Assembly: GCF_902459465.1 (NCBI RefSeq)
Contig: NC_047076.1
Location: 8,812,146 to 8,876,145, forward strand
Length of the DNA stretch: 64,000 nucleotides
Reading direction: 5' to 3'
Origin: Asterias rubens
Lineage: Eukaryota > Echinodermata > Asteroidea > Forcipulatida > Asteriidae
Part shown: positions 24,001 through 34,700 of the stretch, piece by piece
Position numbering within the stretch: position 1 is the stretch's first letter
How the letters are laid out: each line of letters opens with the position of its first letter
Position numbers and translations under genes: made by a program
The notes under the pieces: generated by a model
What the model saw: only the letters and a program-made list of their open reading frames with translations
Told to the model about the DNA's origin: nothing
Database searches by the model: none

Positions 24001-24672
24001 ATTCATTTGAATTTTACTCAAAACCTGTGATACCTGTTTAAACAATTCCAAGTGTAGGGCTATCTGCAACTTCTGAAGCATAATATAGATCGGTAAGTTT
24101 CATGATGCAGTCTTGCAGATCGTTGCAGATGGTTTTTCAAGGAAGCGAAAGATTTTGATATCAGACGTGCTCACTGCTGGGGCCAAGGATACGGAGTGGA
24201 TTCCGATTTATGGGGCCGAGTGGGCCTAGTTTAGGCGCGGTTGTCATCAAGCATGCTGCACAGGTGTTCTCCAGCACAGAAAACGTCAGCACCCCCCTCC
24301 CCCCCACAAGCAGAACAAACACACACTCCACACACACATGCTCCACCACACAGAATAGATCATAGATGTAAAAACTTCGAAAAATTTAGTACAGCGCCAC
24401 AGTTTTACTTTTACTGGGTGGCACTTCATTGCCTAACCACAGCTGCTTTTGACAACACACAAGTGTTGCAAAGGAACTTGTCAGGTTGTTGCAGCCCCTG
24501 CATATTTTCTCTCGATTTAGTAGTAATGTCCGGAATTTGGGCAAAGGCTTCGACAGTCTGCCGTCCGGCCGTGCCCGTGCCGTCAAAAAATATACCAATG
24601 AAAATACGAATTTACAAACCTTAAATTATAAGAAGAAGTCGGTCGTATACGAGCTTCTCCTGAGGTCGGCAT
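5947..24672 (-). CDS. TROAP: TROAP/tastin-like protein, 13 exons, 1031 aa
   Basis: Coding exons, 5' to 3' on the minus strand: 24672-24620, 23272-23171, 22319-22160, 20556-20367, 17529-17363, 15692-15527, 14811-14708, 14416-14300, 13356-13279, 12500-12330, 11417-9872, 8083-7932, 6036-5947. Phases join throughout and the total is 3096 nt. Recognised by tastin-type features: paired segments FETDEGALHSILN (residues ~138-150) and FESDAGALASILN (~174-186), a WADVLSPP segment (~361) followed by DELATTLFTDED (~380), and a C-terminus with LLDEECALY then HFVPIQ, like the vertebrate DDECAFY and FIPV stretches. There is a KEN motif at residues 39-41 and coiled-coil-prone sequence in exon 10 and early exon 11 (~410-455). 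Vertebrate tastin is a ~780-residue microtubule/spindle protein; the extra length here is mostly Ser/Gln-rich exon 11. Exon 1 is the weakest part: its start was chosen because the phase-2 donor AAG|GTTTGT joins exon 2 in frame. No enzymatic domain is visible. Confidence 0.75.
6189..6716 (+). repeat. 24-bp minisatellite, ~22 copies
   Basis: The unit is close to CCTTGGGCCTATGGGATATTAGTG. The first half of the array uses that form; from ~6485 it switches to CCTAGGGCCTATGGGATAGTAGTG, so there are two homogenised blocks. It lies in the last intron of the TROAP-like gene. Because 24 is divisible by 3, one plus-strand frame stays open for 186 codons (6197-6757), which is a by-product of the period. 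Confidence 0.97.
6715..7189. mobile_element. composite inverted-repeat element, copy 1
   Basis: Begins TATAACACCCCTTACAAG, has GGGTGTTATAA near 7039, and continues into a foldback whose arms are CAAATATTGACTGCTTTAAC and its complement ending at 7187. It interrupts the 24-bp minisatellite. The same arrangement occurs at 29967-30470, but this copy lacks ~30 bases of the hairpin centre. Confidence 0.85.
7190..7545 (+). repeat. degenerate continuation of the 24-bp minisatellite
   Basis: GCCTAGGGCCTATGGGATATTGGTG units resume right after the insert at 6715-7189, but vary in length and sequence. Weaker GGGCCT..GAATA motifs continue to ~7850. Confidence 0.85.
7932..8083 (-). CDS. TROAP: TROAP-like exon 12, conserved tastin C-terminal motif
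   Basis: Encodes LFQEALLDEECALYACRL and then LCFDPVAKIL. This matches the order of the vertebrate tastin C-terminus (F.EA.LDDECA.Y followed by NPVATLLE), and it is the strongest single support for the family call. The acceptor GCAG|CC completes the phase-1 codon from exon 11, and the donor is ATG|GTAAGAG. Confidence 0.8.
8264..8588. mobile_element. family B MITE, left end worn
   Basis: TTACAGGGTTTACAGAAGG, ACTTCTCTTGAAATATTGTT and the right end CGAAAGTGTCCAATGGCTTTAA are present. In intron 11 of the TROAP-like gene. Confidence 0.82.
8589..9871. other. TROAP-like intron 11, remaining sequence
   Basis: No exon found. 8880-9350 is relatively CG-rich (repeated GCGCTCC, CACGTG at 9147-9154, short inverted segments) and could be a worn element or an internal promoter. 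9600-9730 has short inverted repeats around GGAGCTC. 9800-9848 is a homopolymeric C/A tract. Confidence 0.5.
9872..11417 (-). CDS. TROAP: TROAP-like exon 11, large disordered exon
   Basis: This 1546-nt exon encodes residues ~437-951, half of the protein. It opens with a charged heptad-like segment (EMNEIERQLELEIEKLQ) continuing the coiled coil of exon 10, then becomes Ser/Gln/Pro-rich with no globular domain that I can see. It ends in phase 1 at TTTTGTCAG|GTGAGA. A homopolymeric C/A tract lies only ~25 bases past the donor, at 9800-9848. Confidence 0.75.
11534..11980. mobile_element. family A MITE carrying a family D insert in its left end
   Basis: TTAAAGGCAC is followed by AGGGGTCGATTGCACAAA to TGGAATCCACCCCT (~11543-11674) and then GGACACATTTAG, the same insert position as at 4874. 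The right end GTCCAGTGCCTTTGAG is slightly worn. Confidence 0.85.
12053..12285. mobile_element. inverted-repeat MITE, family G
   Basis: TGGGTGCGTTCATTTAGC to GCTTAACTAACGCACC, with inner inverted CTCACTCGGGTGAGCCCC. The same family is in opposite orientation at 43992-44227. In TROAP-like intron 10. Confidence 0.78.
12542..12745. mobile_element. family A MITE, truncated
   Basis: Starts TTAAAGACACTGGACACTAT and stops after TTAGATGGTTGATTTCGAGA. In TROAP-like intron 9. Confidence 0.85.
13590..13684. repeat. inverted repeat around a short spacer
   Basis: TAAGCTTTCCATAT..TTTTGATTGG and CCAATCAAAATATGGAAAGCTTA form a foldback of ~95 bases in TROAP-like intron 8. Confidence 0.75.
13873..14214 (+). 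mobile_element. tRNA-Leu-derived SINE
   Basis: The head GTGTCGTGGCCGAGTAGATA with AACTCAAGCTCTGG and GGTTCACATCC resembles a tRNA-Leu. The body ends AAGCACTTTGAGAAGCCC, AAAACTGGCTATTATTATTA, a tail style shared by many deuterostome SINEs and their partner LINEs. In TROAP-like intron 8. Confidence 0.75.
14930..15090. repeat. imperfect foldback with repeat-derived flank
   Basis: GAACTTGTCTTGCTTTACATTCTACTACCG and CAGTAGTAGAATGTAAAGTA.GACAAGATCTC are inverted arms. The flank TTGCCAGGTAGAT and the ATGGTGTTACTGCAAACC stretch recur at 63530-63640. Confidence 0.75.
15799..16304. mobile_element. inverted-repeat DNA transposon, non-autonomous
   Basis: Perfect ~34-bp terminal inverted repeats (CCATAGAGCTATATATATTG.. 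to ..CAATATATATAGCTCTATGG) flanked by TTGGTT on both sides, a likely 6-bp target duplication. No transposase ORF. Host sequence of the insertion site is duplicated ~100 bases downstream (GAGTAGTGTTGGTTCCGACT). Confidence 0.88.
16530..16863. mobile_element. family A MITE, diverged
   Basis: TTAAAGGCACTGAACATGTT to GTGTACAGTGCCTATTAA, inner segments recognisable. In TROAP-like intron 5. Confidence 0.85.
16900..17266. mobile_element. family B TTAA-flanked MITE
   Basis: TTAAAGCCATTGGACACTTTC to GAAAGTGTTTAATGGCTTTAA. The shared inner segment ACTTCTCTTGAAATATTATT is present. Confidence 0.9.
17574..17800. mobile_element. family C TTAA repeat
   Basis: TTAAAGGATTGGGGTACTTTTTG, TTCTTCAAAAACTACAGC and the end GTCCTACAAAAAGGACCC match the element at 46668-47033. 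In TROAP-like intron 4. Confidence 0.75.
17801..20366. other. TROAP-like intron 4, remaining sequence
   Basis: No exon found. It holds a foldback at 18292-18398 (GGGAATAAAAGGGTAG / CTACTCTTTTATTCCC), a worn copy at 18555-18655 of the AGTCTTGGTGCAAGACGT element better preserved at 46183-46570, a small hairpin at 19190-19245 and GGCCGCCGTGCCCTTTTT-type repeats at 19340-19460 and 20178-20225. Confidence 0.55.
20557..22159. other. TROAP-like intron 3
   Basis: No exon, RNA gene or intact element recognised. A G-run sits at 20866-20883. Confidence 0.5.
22722..22993. mobile_element. family A MITE, truncated
   Basis: AAAAGGCAGTGGACACCATTG start and central segments down to GAGCTCAAATTTTCACA; the right end is missing. 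In TROAP-like intron 2. A D-like segment (GGGGCCGATTTTACAAAG) lies just before it at 22621. Confidence 0.8.
23273..24619. other. TROAP-like intron 1
   Basis: No exon or intact mobile element recognised. A worn inverted repeat (GGAAAAGGGGCTTAAAAACAAAGCCCTTTTCC) lies at 23690-23722. Confidence 0.5.
24620..24672 (-). CDS. TROAP: TROAP-like exon 1 (predicted start)
   Basis: The ATG at 24672 gives MPTSGEARIRPTSSYNL and splices at AAG|GTTTGT (phase 2) to exon 2, forming an AGG codon. This is the only upstream ATG-plus-donor combination I found with the right phase, close to a CCAAT-containing region. A different first exon remains possible; 5' RACE or transcript reads would settle it. Confidence 0.5.
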
Positions 24673-24832
24673 GTTTCGTATCGATGTCTTCGAAGAGACG
24701 ATTGACAATTATTCGCAGACGATATTATTAATTTTTGTAATCGTAAAAATCCAAGATCCTGCGGCTAGCTCTGCTCATGCTGCTGTGTTGTTGTTTTGTG
24801 CACAGAGGCATTGAATTTCCCAGACAGGAATC

Positions 24833-24864
24833 CTGATTGGTCAAACTAATGGACTCCAACCAAT
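24833..24864 (-). promoter_or_regulatory. two CCAAT boxes upstream of the TROAP-like gene
   Basis: Two CCAAT pentamers lie about 25 bases apart: ATTGG on the plus strand at 24836-24840 and CCAAT on the plus strand at 24859-24863. They sit ~165-190 bases upstream of the predicted start codon, beside a CG-rich stretch (24868-24893). Closely spaced CCAAT boxes bound by NF-Y are typical of mitotic gene promoters. The role here is inferred. Confidence 0.35.
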
Positions 24865-25217
24865 CAGCGCGCCCGTAACGCGGGTAACGCGTTGTTGAAT
24901 GCAAAGCTGTGGTGTGTGGCTGTATTTAAAATCGTACGGGACAAACAGTCTGTATAATAATGACTTTGAAAAATAAAATTCAGATTTATAAGATCGGGAT
25001 CATCCAGTCTAGACACAAAAATAATGTAAAAGTTGATAATAAAAAATAGACCCTTTTTGTCTTTCCCGGAAGAAGAAGAAAAAATGTTTCCCTCATAAAG
25101 CATGGAATGGGGGGGGGGAATTATAATTGAAAATGCACGGTTCTATTGCCCCCTTTCTGTCTATTTAGCCTGTGAAATAGCCTAAAAAATAAATATAAAG
25201 AAAATAGTATACACATA

Positions 25218-25371
25218 ATGAATGTTTATGAGTGCAATGGTGCGAATATGTTCATGAGTTGAAAGATGGAATGTTCTATTCAACGAGGCGGAGCCGAGTT
25301 GAATGGAACATTCCAGCTTTCAACGAATGAACATATTCGCACCATTGCACGAATGAAAAACATTCATTATT
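25218..25371. repeat. large foldback palindrome
   Basis: ATGAATGTTTATGAGTGCAAT..GAATATGTTCATGAGTTGAA is mirrored by TTCAACGAATGAACATATTC..ATTGCACGAATGAAAAACAT. The GTTCTATTCAACGAGGCGG centre recurs as a half-copy at 27196-27264. Confidence 0.88.
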
Positions 25372-25541
25372 TGTTTTATATAACATCCAAGTAGAACTTT
25401 GTCATTTTGATTGAAAGAAACAACTTTCAAAACAAACAATTTCAACTGTAGAAGCCGAATGCTAGTAATTTTACTATGCCTTCTTGCAGTAACACCTGCT
25501 GCGTTACCAAAGACACGCGCACGCAGTGATGTTTTTACTCA

Positions 25542-25626
25542 GCTTTTTCGTTCCACCCGAAAAGTACCATTGCACGCTGGCAGCGTGCCAGCGTGCAATG
25601 GTACTTTTCGGATGGAACGAAAAAGC
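25542..25626. repeat. 85-bp near-perfect palindrome
   Basis: GCTTTTTCGTTCCACCCGAA and TTCGGATGGAACGAAAAAGC are outer arms, with GTACCATTGCACGCTGGC mirrored at the centre. GTGCAATGGTACTTTT is repeated again at 25643. No protein role is likely for the ORFs across it. Confidence 0.88.
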
Positions 25627-25699
25627 ACGGCGAGTGACTCAGCGTGCAATGGTACTTTTATTTGCTATCACGTGACGGACAATCCTCCAATCAAATGGC

Positions 25700-26780
25700 A
25701 AGGATCTGCTTGGGTGTTATATAAAATAGTCTAGCTGCTAAGACCCATAATAATGTGGACAAATTGTGCACTTTGTGGTAAAAGCTTGAAACTTCCTACA
25801 GTAAAAGATCATTAAGACTTGGATCCATCTCGGATCTTGCCCATTTTAGGGGAGGGGCTACGTATTAAGAAAGTGGGGGCAACAAATTGAATATGATTGT
25901 TAGTTTTTGCTATATCAAACAAAAATTCTGCTCATGTTTTTATTACATGATAACAGTAAAACCATTTTTAACAAAATTAATAACTGTCTTTGATTTCTGC
26001 CCTCTTTGTGGGTGGAGTCTTATTTTTAAGAAAGTGGGGGTGAAAATGTAATATTTTAATTTTGACTTAATTGTCAGCTTTCAAATAGGTAAATTGTTGA
26101 ACTAAAGCTTAGCTTTTTGCTTCGAAAGTCAATATTTCTAGCACACAGTTCGCACCAGCCAAACTTGAAAAAAATCCACGCTTGTGATGTATTATGGATC
26201 ATGCCCTACTCCAAAGATTGATGTAGGATCAGACAGCCAATTACACTTTGGACGGCATATATAGCTTCGTTAGTGGGGGCTAGCATCCATGTTATTGTTA
26301 GGGGATGTCGTGGGCTCAGGAAGACGAATAGGGTGGATGTCAAGCTTTATTTTGAACAGTAAAGACATGGGATGACTCGTACCGATGGATCATATTCGGC
26401 CGTATTTTCGATAATAACAATTTTAACTGAACACGAAGCCCTTTTTTTTTTTATTAAAGTTGAATGTTGTGACATTGATTTAAATCACATTCTGTTGACC
26501 ATGGTTTGACATATCCAGTATTCTTCTACAAAGGTTTCTTTTGAGAATATGGTTAAGACTACGCAAATTTATGCGTTGCCACAGAATAGGCTGGGAGACC
26601 GCGAAGTAATCGACTCTAGCTGACAGTACCCCTTCTAATCAAGTCACTTTGGTGTGAAAAAACTTGAATTTGCACCTTTTTCAGGAGATTTTTGTTGAAA
26701 ATGTTTGCAGCAATCCTTGCATCGAGGGCAATGACGCTTTCCGTGAATTTCCTAGTTGGTGAAACTGTTTAGTAGTGTAC
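25700..26780. other. intergenic, nothing firm
   Basis: I see no gene. Two segments at ~25845 and ~26008 share GGGGAGGGGCTACGTATTAAG / GGGTGGAGTCTTATTTTTAAG followed by AAAGTGGGGG, a weak internal repeat. Confidence 0.4.
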
Positions 26781-26930
26781 CAATGGGAGACTTTCTGGGA
26801 CGATAGAGGGCAGCAGACTTACCGGGTAAATCCATTGTTCTCAGAATTATGCGCATGTTCAGAACTACGTAAACAATGGAAATTTACCCGGTAGGTCTGC
26901 TGCCACCTAGCGTTGGAAAGTCTCCTATTG
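26781..26930. mobile_element. foldback MITE
   Basis: CAATGGGAGACTTTCTGGGA..GGCAGCAGACTTACCGGGTAAAT and its complement (ATTTACCCGGTAGGTCTGCTGCC..GAAAGTCTCCTATTG) form a ~150-bp hairpin. Confidence 0.82.
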
Positions 26931-27409
26931 CTGGCAATGTTAAGCCACCGGTAGGCCAAAGGTCTCACGGTACAAACTCCAGAATATTCTTCAGTGATTT
27001 CGAGAAATAAATAGAAACCTCGATTGATGTACAAAGAAATGCAACAATATCCTGACTCACAGAATGCAGATTCAAACGGAGCATTCAAAACAAAATCAAA
27101 CAAAACAAAATTCAAACAAAATTTTGAATGTGTGTGAAATGACGCCCCCCCCTCCCCACCGCCCTCCCCCCGAAAAAAAAAGCCCTGTATGAAATGAGTG
27201 CAATGGTGCGAAAATTTGCATGAGTTGAAAGATGGAGTTTTTTTCAACGAGGCGGAGTCGAGTTATTCTGGGCGATTGGCCCAAATCTCCCCACTCGGGT
27301 TTGGGGATGGGGACCATGGGCGGCTAGTTGTTTCAAGTCCCGTTCTCGTGCGGCCGCCGCCAAAAGGCCCAGGTTGGGGGGTTTCGACTTCGACGATGGG
27401 ACTTTGTAC

Positions 27410-27431
27410 CACACGCGCGCGCGCGTGTGTG
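27410..27431. repeat. alternating CG tract before the 118-aa gene
   Basis: ACACGCGCGCGCGCGTGTGT is a self-complementary purine-pyrimidine alternation that can adopt Z-DNA, ~380 bases upstream of the predicted start. Any promoter role is unproven. Confidence 0.5.
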
Positions 27432-27807
27432 ACGCAATTAATTTTGCTCATGCGCCGTCCCTGTCGTTCGGGAAAGCATTATTTCGAATTTTGGCCTCTC
27501 GAACGCAAAACGCAGAAACGCAAAATTTGCCTATGTTTTCTTTCCTTGTGTGGGATCATGCGATGTCTGCGAAAAAAAAAAGTTTGCTAATGGTAAATTT
27601 GAGTGGTGTAATTCTACAAATGTAGCTCCTTCCACTTAATTTGAAGGGTTTCACAGTAAACTTTAGTTAGGGGGCCTATGGACTTTGTCAACTGAGTCTG
27701 TTCTAGTGAAGGAGTTTCTATTCGACATCTTCCGCTAGTGTGTACGAAGACATTAATTACAAAGTAAACTGAAGCTGTGCTGCGGCTAGTTTGAGTGTTG
27801 TCGCATT

Positions 27808-28862
<1,055 letters not shown>

Positions 28863-29023
28863 CATCACCCTTCAGAACTCAAATTATTTTCGTCAAAAAT
28901 TAAAACCGGATAACAAAGTATCATTGTGGTACTCAGCTTTTCTGATCACTGTTGTTTGTAAAGTTAATGGAACTTTTGTCATCTTACACAAAGAACTATT
29001 ACCGTAAACAATTTAGATATTTC

Positions 29024-29029
29024 AATAAA
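29024..29029 (+). terminator. polyadenylation signal AATAAA
   Basis: A canonical AATAAA about 160 nt after the stop codon of the 118-aa gene, in AT-rich sequence, so it probably marks the transcript 3' end. Confidence 0.5.
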
Positions 29030-29938
29030 CTAAAATTAAATACATAGATAATCCAATAAGATTTGAATAATTACATTTTCCCTTAACTATACCCATAAGT
29101 ATTGTTACAGTATTAAACACAACAATGTTCTTTTTCACCTGCCCTATTATAGGCTTCGCAGTCGTCCATCACAATAAACAAAAACACTTTTTTGACAACC
29201 TGTCAAAATGACAACATTTTTCAACATTTTGTACCCCCACTACATTAATGTTTCGTAATAGGATATGAGACGGGACAGATTCATAATACAGAGACTGGAA
29301 ATGTTTCTAAAAGGGCCCACTAATCAGGCAAATTCACAAAGCATGTAAGCACATAAACTTGCTAAGCACAGAAATGTGTTACTTAATAGAAACAGGTTGC
29401 ACACATGCAGCCAACACCACATTATGTACGTTGTTGTGACTGGTCTCATTGTTTGGTTAAGAAAGCAATGGAATTTTGTCAATCAGTATATGTTCTGCTT
29501 GGCCCTGCTGTTGGCATTTTTATGGTTCTACTTAGCACACTAATACGGAGCTTACACGGCACACTGTAAGGCAATGGACCACAAACACTTCACAATTCTA
29601 CAGTAAGACGAACCATGTAATTGGCCTTTTCAGAATGTTCAAGATAAACATTTGCTATTAAATTTGAAAGGACAGATCCTTCTTTTTCCATTTTTTGTAA
29701 GTGTCCTTCGTGGGGAAAGAGAAATAAAGTGTTGAGCGCATGTTGTTTAAAGTAGTAATGATGTCGCCTGTATTTATTTTGTGAAGAACGTGTCACGATA
29801 AGCGAGGGGGGGGGGGGGGGGGTCCCGTAAATATGAGGGAGGACTGTCATACATTTGGTAGTATTCCAAACCATAATGACCAGAAACACTTATACTTGGT
29901 AACACGCACTGCAACTGTTGATAATGTGTAGCAATCCC
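29030..29938. other. intergenic, no gene seen
   Basis: AT-rich sequence between the 118-aa gene and the next MITE. A G-run is at 29805-29822. I recognise no gene or intact element. Confidence 0.45.
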
Positions 29939-30806
29939 TTAAAGGCAGTGGACACTATTGGTAATTATAACACCCCTTGCAAGTATTCTGCCTGCTCATT
30001 GGTTTAGAGCGCGTCACATGACATGTCTTAGTTTTGCTAGACGACGGCCGTGTGATAGTGCGTCGGTTTGCCATGCGCTAGTCCGAAGACTAGCACACGG
30101 CGTGCAGTACCCAGACGTCCGTTGCGTGTACGAGAATGATAAATTAATAGTCTGTAACCATTTCGGATTGCACGACACTCCATGCAGCACAGTAAAAGTG
30201 TTTGCAATTTGTATTCGCGTCGTCCGTGGATTGTAGCATTCAGGTCTGTAACTTAATAATAATAGTACAGTATTTAGAAATGTTTGGGGTGTTATACAAC
30301 AAATATTGACTGCTTTTACTCGTGCAATGGTTAAAAACCATGACTCCCTCGGTGATCCCCGTAGCGTTCTATTTTCCCTCGGCTTCGCCTCGGGAAAATA
30401 GAACGCTCCGGGGATCACCTCGGGAGTCATAGTTTTAACCATAGCACTCGAAGCAGTCAATATTTGTATATTAGCATAAAACCTTACTTGGTAACGAGTA
30501 ATGGGGAGCTGTTGATAGTATAAAACATTGTGAGATATGGCTCTCTCTGAAGTATGTAGTTTTCGAGAAAGAAGTAATTTTTCACGAATTTGATTTCGAG
30601 TCCTCTGAATTAGATTTTGAGGTTTCGAAATCAAGCATCTGAAAGCACATAACTTTGTGTGACAGGGGTGATATTTCCTTTCATTATTAACTCGCAACGT
30701 CGACGACCAATTGAAATCTAATTTAAACAGGTTTGTTATTTTAGGAAGATACACCAAGTGAGAAGACTGGTCTTTGACAGTTACCAATAGTGTCCAGTGT
30801 CTTTAA
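29939..30806. mobile_element. family A MITE split by the composite element
   Basis: The left end TTAAAGGCAGTGGACACTAT (29939-29966) and the body plus right end (30471-30806, ATAGTGTCCAGTGTCTTTAA) flank the ~500-bp insert. This gives the relative order of insertion. Confidence 0.88.
29967..30470. mobile_element. composite inverted-repeat element, copy 2
   Basis: Near-identical to 6715-7189. An outer element with TATAACACCCC/GGGGTGTTATA termini (29967-30296) is followed by a palindrome (~30300-30468) whose centre is CCCTCGGCTTCGCCTCGGG. It is inserted inside a family A MITE whose two parts flank it (29939-29966 and 30471-30806). Confidence 0.87.
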
Positions 30807-31735
30807 TGCTTACCAGACTCCTTCAACGGAACATTATTGAGAAATATATTTTGTTTAACTGCCATGGGGCTGGATTGTGCTTTCCAATATTACGGATTGC
30901 TTTAATTCCAGATTTCCGGCGATATCTCAAAAACGATACCACCTTTTGAAAAATGTTACTTTTTATTGTCCATTTCTTGTATCTCTAACAACAATCGAAC
31001 GGTCACAAAGACATAATAAAGTATACTTTGCCTCTTACACGATAGCTTTATTCTTTATTAATAAATATTTATTTGTTTAAAATATTTTGACACACAATGG
31101 ATAGTTGAGCAGGGTTGTGAGGAAATACCAAAGTGTAACCGTTGTAATCAAAAGATACAATAAAAGAGCTTCCCCCATATATATACAAACGAGAACCTGC
31201 AGTAATACCGCGCACTTGGACTTGATTAAAGTCACATTCTCGTGCGAGGGATCCCTAACCAAATCCGCCGAAAAAAATGTTGGGAGTTTCTGATGTTAGG
31301 AGATGGGACTGAATTCGTACTTGAGTCAAGTCTACTGTATACTTATGACGCGCTCAACAATTGAAAAGACCATGATGTCAATATATTTCTTTATGGAAAC
31401 GACACATGTACGACGAGCGAGAGACGATACTGGAAAACTATGTGTTTATGTTCTTTATGTTCATGATATGATCATACCATGATTCTTTATGTTCATGATA
31501 CCATGGACACAGTGCATCCGTGCGTGCTAATAATACGGATCCATGAATGCGTCATATTTATGAGCCGCGCACACATCCCGAGAGGCGCACAAAAGTAGCT
31601 CCAACTTGATCCGAATCAAAACAAAACAAATTTCAGACGACATTCTTGCAACTCGTGGACAAAATGCGTTTTTAATGTGCAATGGTATATTAGAAAGCTA
31701 CGTGTTTTCTCAAGTTTTGTAACATTTCTTTGACG

Positions 31736-34700
31736 ATGGATATTACCGCTGGTCGAGGTGAGCCACGAAATCTTGGACGGCGTGTGAGCTACAATGCTTT
31801 CGTGGTTTTCGATGAGCTTCGAAAGACTAATCAGCTATGTGACGTGGTTTTGCGATGTGAAGACAAAGATTTTCCCGCCCATAGGTAAGTTTGAAGACAG
31901 TAATCCAAGTTAAGTTATAAAATATAAATGCATCTCTTAAAGACACTGGACACTATTGGTAATTGTCAAAGACCAGTCTTTTTACTTGGTGTATCTTAAC
32001 ATAATAATGCATAAAACAATGAACCTGTGAAAATTTGAGCTCAATTGGTCGTCGAAGCTGCGAGATAATAATGGAAGAAAAAACACCCTTGTCATACGAA
32101 GTTGTGTGCTCAGAATATGCTTGATTTCGAGACCTCAAATTCTAAATCTGAGGTCTCGAAATCAAATTCGGTGAAAATTTCTTTCTCGAAAACTATATAC
32201 ATTACTTCAAAGGGAGCCGTTTCTCACAATGCTTTATACTATCAACCTCTCCCCATTACTCTTTACCAAGAAGAGTTTTTTTAGGCTAATAATTATTAGA
32301 GATGTTAAATTTGCATCGGGGCTAAAGAATTTAACATCTCTTATAATCGTTGCGGTACCCGCTGCCAAAACATTGGATTCGAACTGCCTCTAGCTACCGG
32401 GCAACCTCGGTAGTCTAGTTGGTAAGACACTGCTCTAGAATTGCAAGGGTCGTGGGTTCGAATCCCACCCGAGTAACATGCCTATGATATTTTTTCACCG
32501 GACTCGGGAAAGTACCGAGTATACAGTGCTAACACACATCGGTGTATTGGCTAATACTTACTTTGAGTTATTACCAATAGTGTCCACTGCCCTTAAAGCA
32601 TAGAGAAAGGGCCTTTCTCGATAGGCAAAAAAATAAAAGTTGATCGTGCTCGCCCGCATCCGTTTTTATGACTGCATAATTTTTGTATTCTTTTTTATTC
32701 TCGATTTTTCCTCAAAAGACAATATTTGTTTCTATTTTTAATCCATCCTTGACTAGGACGGGGCATTTCCGGAATCTAAACGGGATGGTCCCGAAAAGTT
32801 GTAACCGTCCGTTTCTTAAAATCCGGAGAACGCGTTTTGTATGGACATGTCCCAACTTTGGTTCTTTGTTTGTCAAATAGCAAACAATAAAACGAACAAA
32901 CACCCCAACACCCCAACAAACAAAAACCAACCCCAACACACCAACAAACAAACAAACACACCGACAAACAAACAAAGAAACACGAATGGTTTTGGGTTCA
33001 CTGATATTAAATCTGAAATTATCTCTTCTTAACCCCAGGAATATTCTGGCGGCCAGCAGCCCATACTTCAGGGCCCTCTTTACCAACGGCATGCATGAGA
33101 CTCAGGAAAGAGTCGTCAACATTCCAGACACCAAGGCCCACCTCCTTAGTCTCATCTTAGACTACGCCTACACGAGAGAAGTCAAAATCACAGCGGAAAA
33201 CGTGGAGGCATTACTCCCGGCTGCCGACCAGTTTAACGTTGGAGGTATATAGGTGGATTGACACCTAAAACTGTTTGTATCAAACTAAAAACGTCCAGTG
33301 GTGGATTTCCAAAGAGTTAGAATAGTCTTATCTTGAGTTACACTCGGCCTAACTTGACTAGTCTTACGTTTTATCGGATCTTTCTAATAGGACTAGTCCA
33401 ATGGGTCAGGACAATTTTGTGAAATCGACCCCAGGTCCACAGTCTCTTGCAACCACGTTTAAAAGTCAAGTCGCAAGCCGTCTTTGGTCAATAAGTCAAG
33501 TCACAGGTCATTTTCCCGAAAGTAAAGTCAAGTCGCAAGTCAGTGAAAATGGCTGACTTTCACAGATGTATTGGACCAAGACGTGCATCTGACAACTTAA
33601 ACTCGTCAACCATTAATCAAAGGCTATATCATTTAAAAGGCATGCACTGGACACCATTGGTAATTATGCATAAAATAACATATCTGTGAAAATTGGGACT
33701 CAATATTGCCCATCGAAGTTGAAAGAGAATAATGAAGGAAAAACACCCTAGTTGGCATGATATTTTGTGTGCTTTCAGATTTCTGATAAAAGGCTTCAGT
33801 CATGAAGTCTTTTAATTATTTAAGTAAGGAGTTACCTCTTTCTCAAAAACTACGTGACTTCAGAGGGAGCCGTTTCATAAAAAAAAGTTTTTTGTGTCAA
33901 CAGCTTCCCATTGCTCGTTACCAAGTAAGTTTTTATGCTAACAATTATTTGAGTAATTACCAATAGTTTCCACTCTATAATGCCTTTAATGACGTTGTTT
34001 TTGCTCTCTTTTTTGTCCGCCAAATAAAGGGCTAGTCCATCAGTGCGGTAAGTTCCTGATCAGCAATTTGATTCCAGAGAACAGTATCGGCATGTGGCGG
34101 TTTGCAAAGATGTACTTCTGTTTCGAACTACAGGAGGCGGCCTTCACGTACGTCTTGGTCCACTTTGAAGAGATAGTTCTCCTGGCCGAGTCGGAGGAAT
34201 TCCTGTCGCTTTCTGTGGACGAGTTGGTCGAGCTGTTATACAAGGACCAACTTAATGTGAAGATGGAGGAATATGTGTTCGAGGCTGTCCTTAGATGGGT
34301 AACTATTCTGATGGCCTTTTCGAAACACACGGTCTCAGCTTGGGCTCAGGCTCTGTCTGAGTATGATTGAAGCATTACGCTTAAACAGTAACTGACGGAG
34401 ATCATAAGCCGGAGCCTAAGCCAAGCCTTGGTTTCGAAAATACCTCTACAAACACAAAACGTGGCTGTTAAGCACAATAGAGTTTTGCTTGCCAGACTAT
34501 CCTCACCAGCGATACCATGTCATTATTATGATATAGTTTTTCCTTTATAGGAGCAAATTGATAAGCAGACTTTCTTGTTGCTTTTAATTGGCAAAGCTAC
34601 ATGAAATAAAACACAGTCATTCTCAAATCAATGATTGGGTATGTATCAGCTTTTCTATTCAACAAATTGTTCTACTTCAAAATCCAACTTGTTTAAAAAA

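Noticed and set aside
30014-30787. 257-codon minus-strand frame
   Set aside because: It runs across the composite element and the rest of a family A MITE. Its sequence is explained by repeats, with no recognisable domain.
32880-32975. AAAC/ACCCC-rich tract as a structured element
   Set aside because: Irregular low-complexity repeat just before KLHL10 exon 2, without consistent period or fold. A similar tract at 37440-37510 is also simple sequence.
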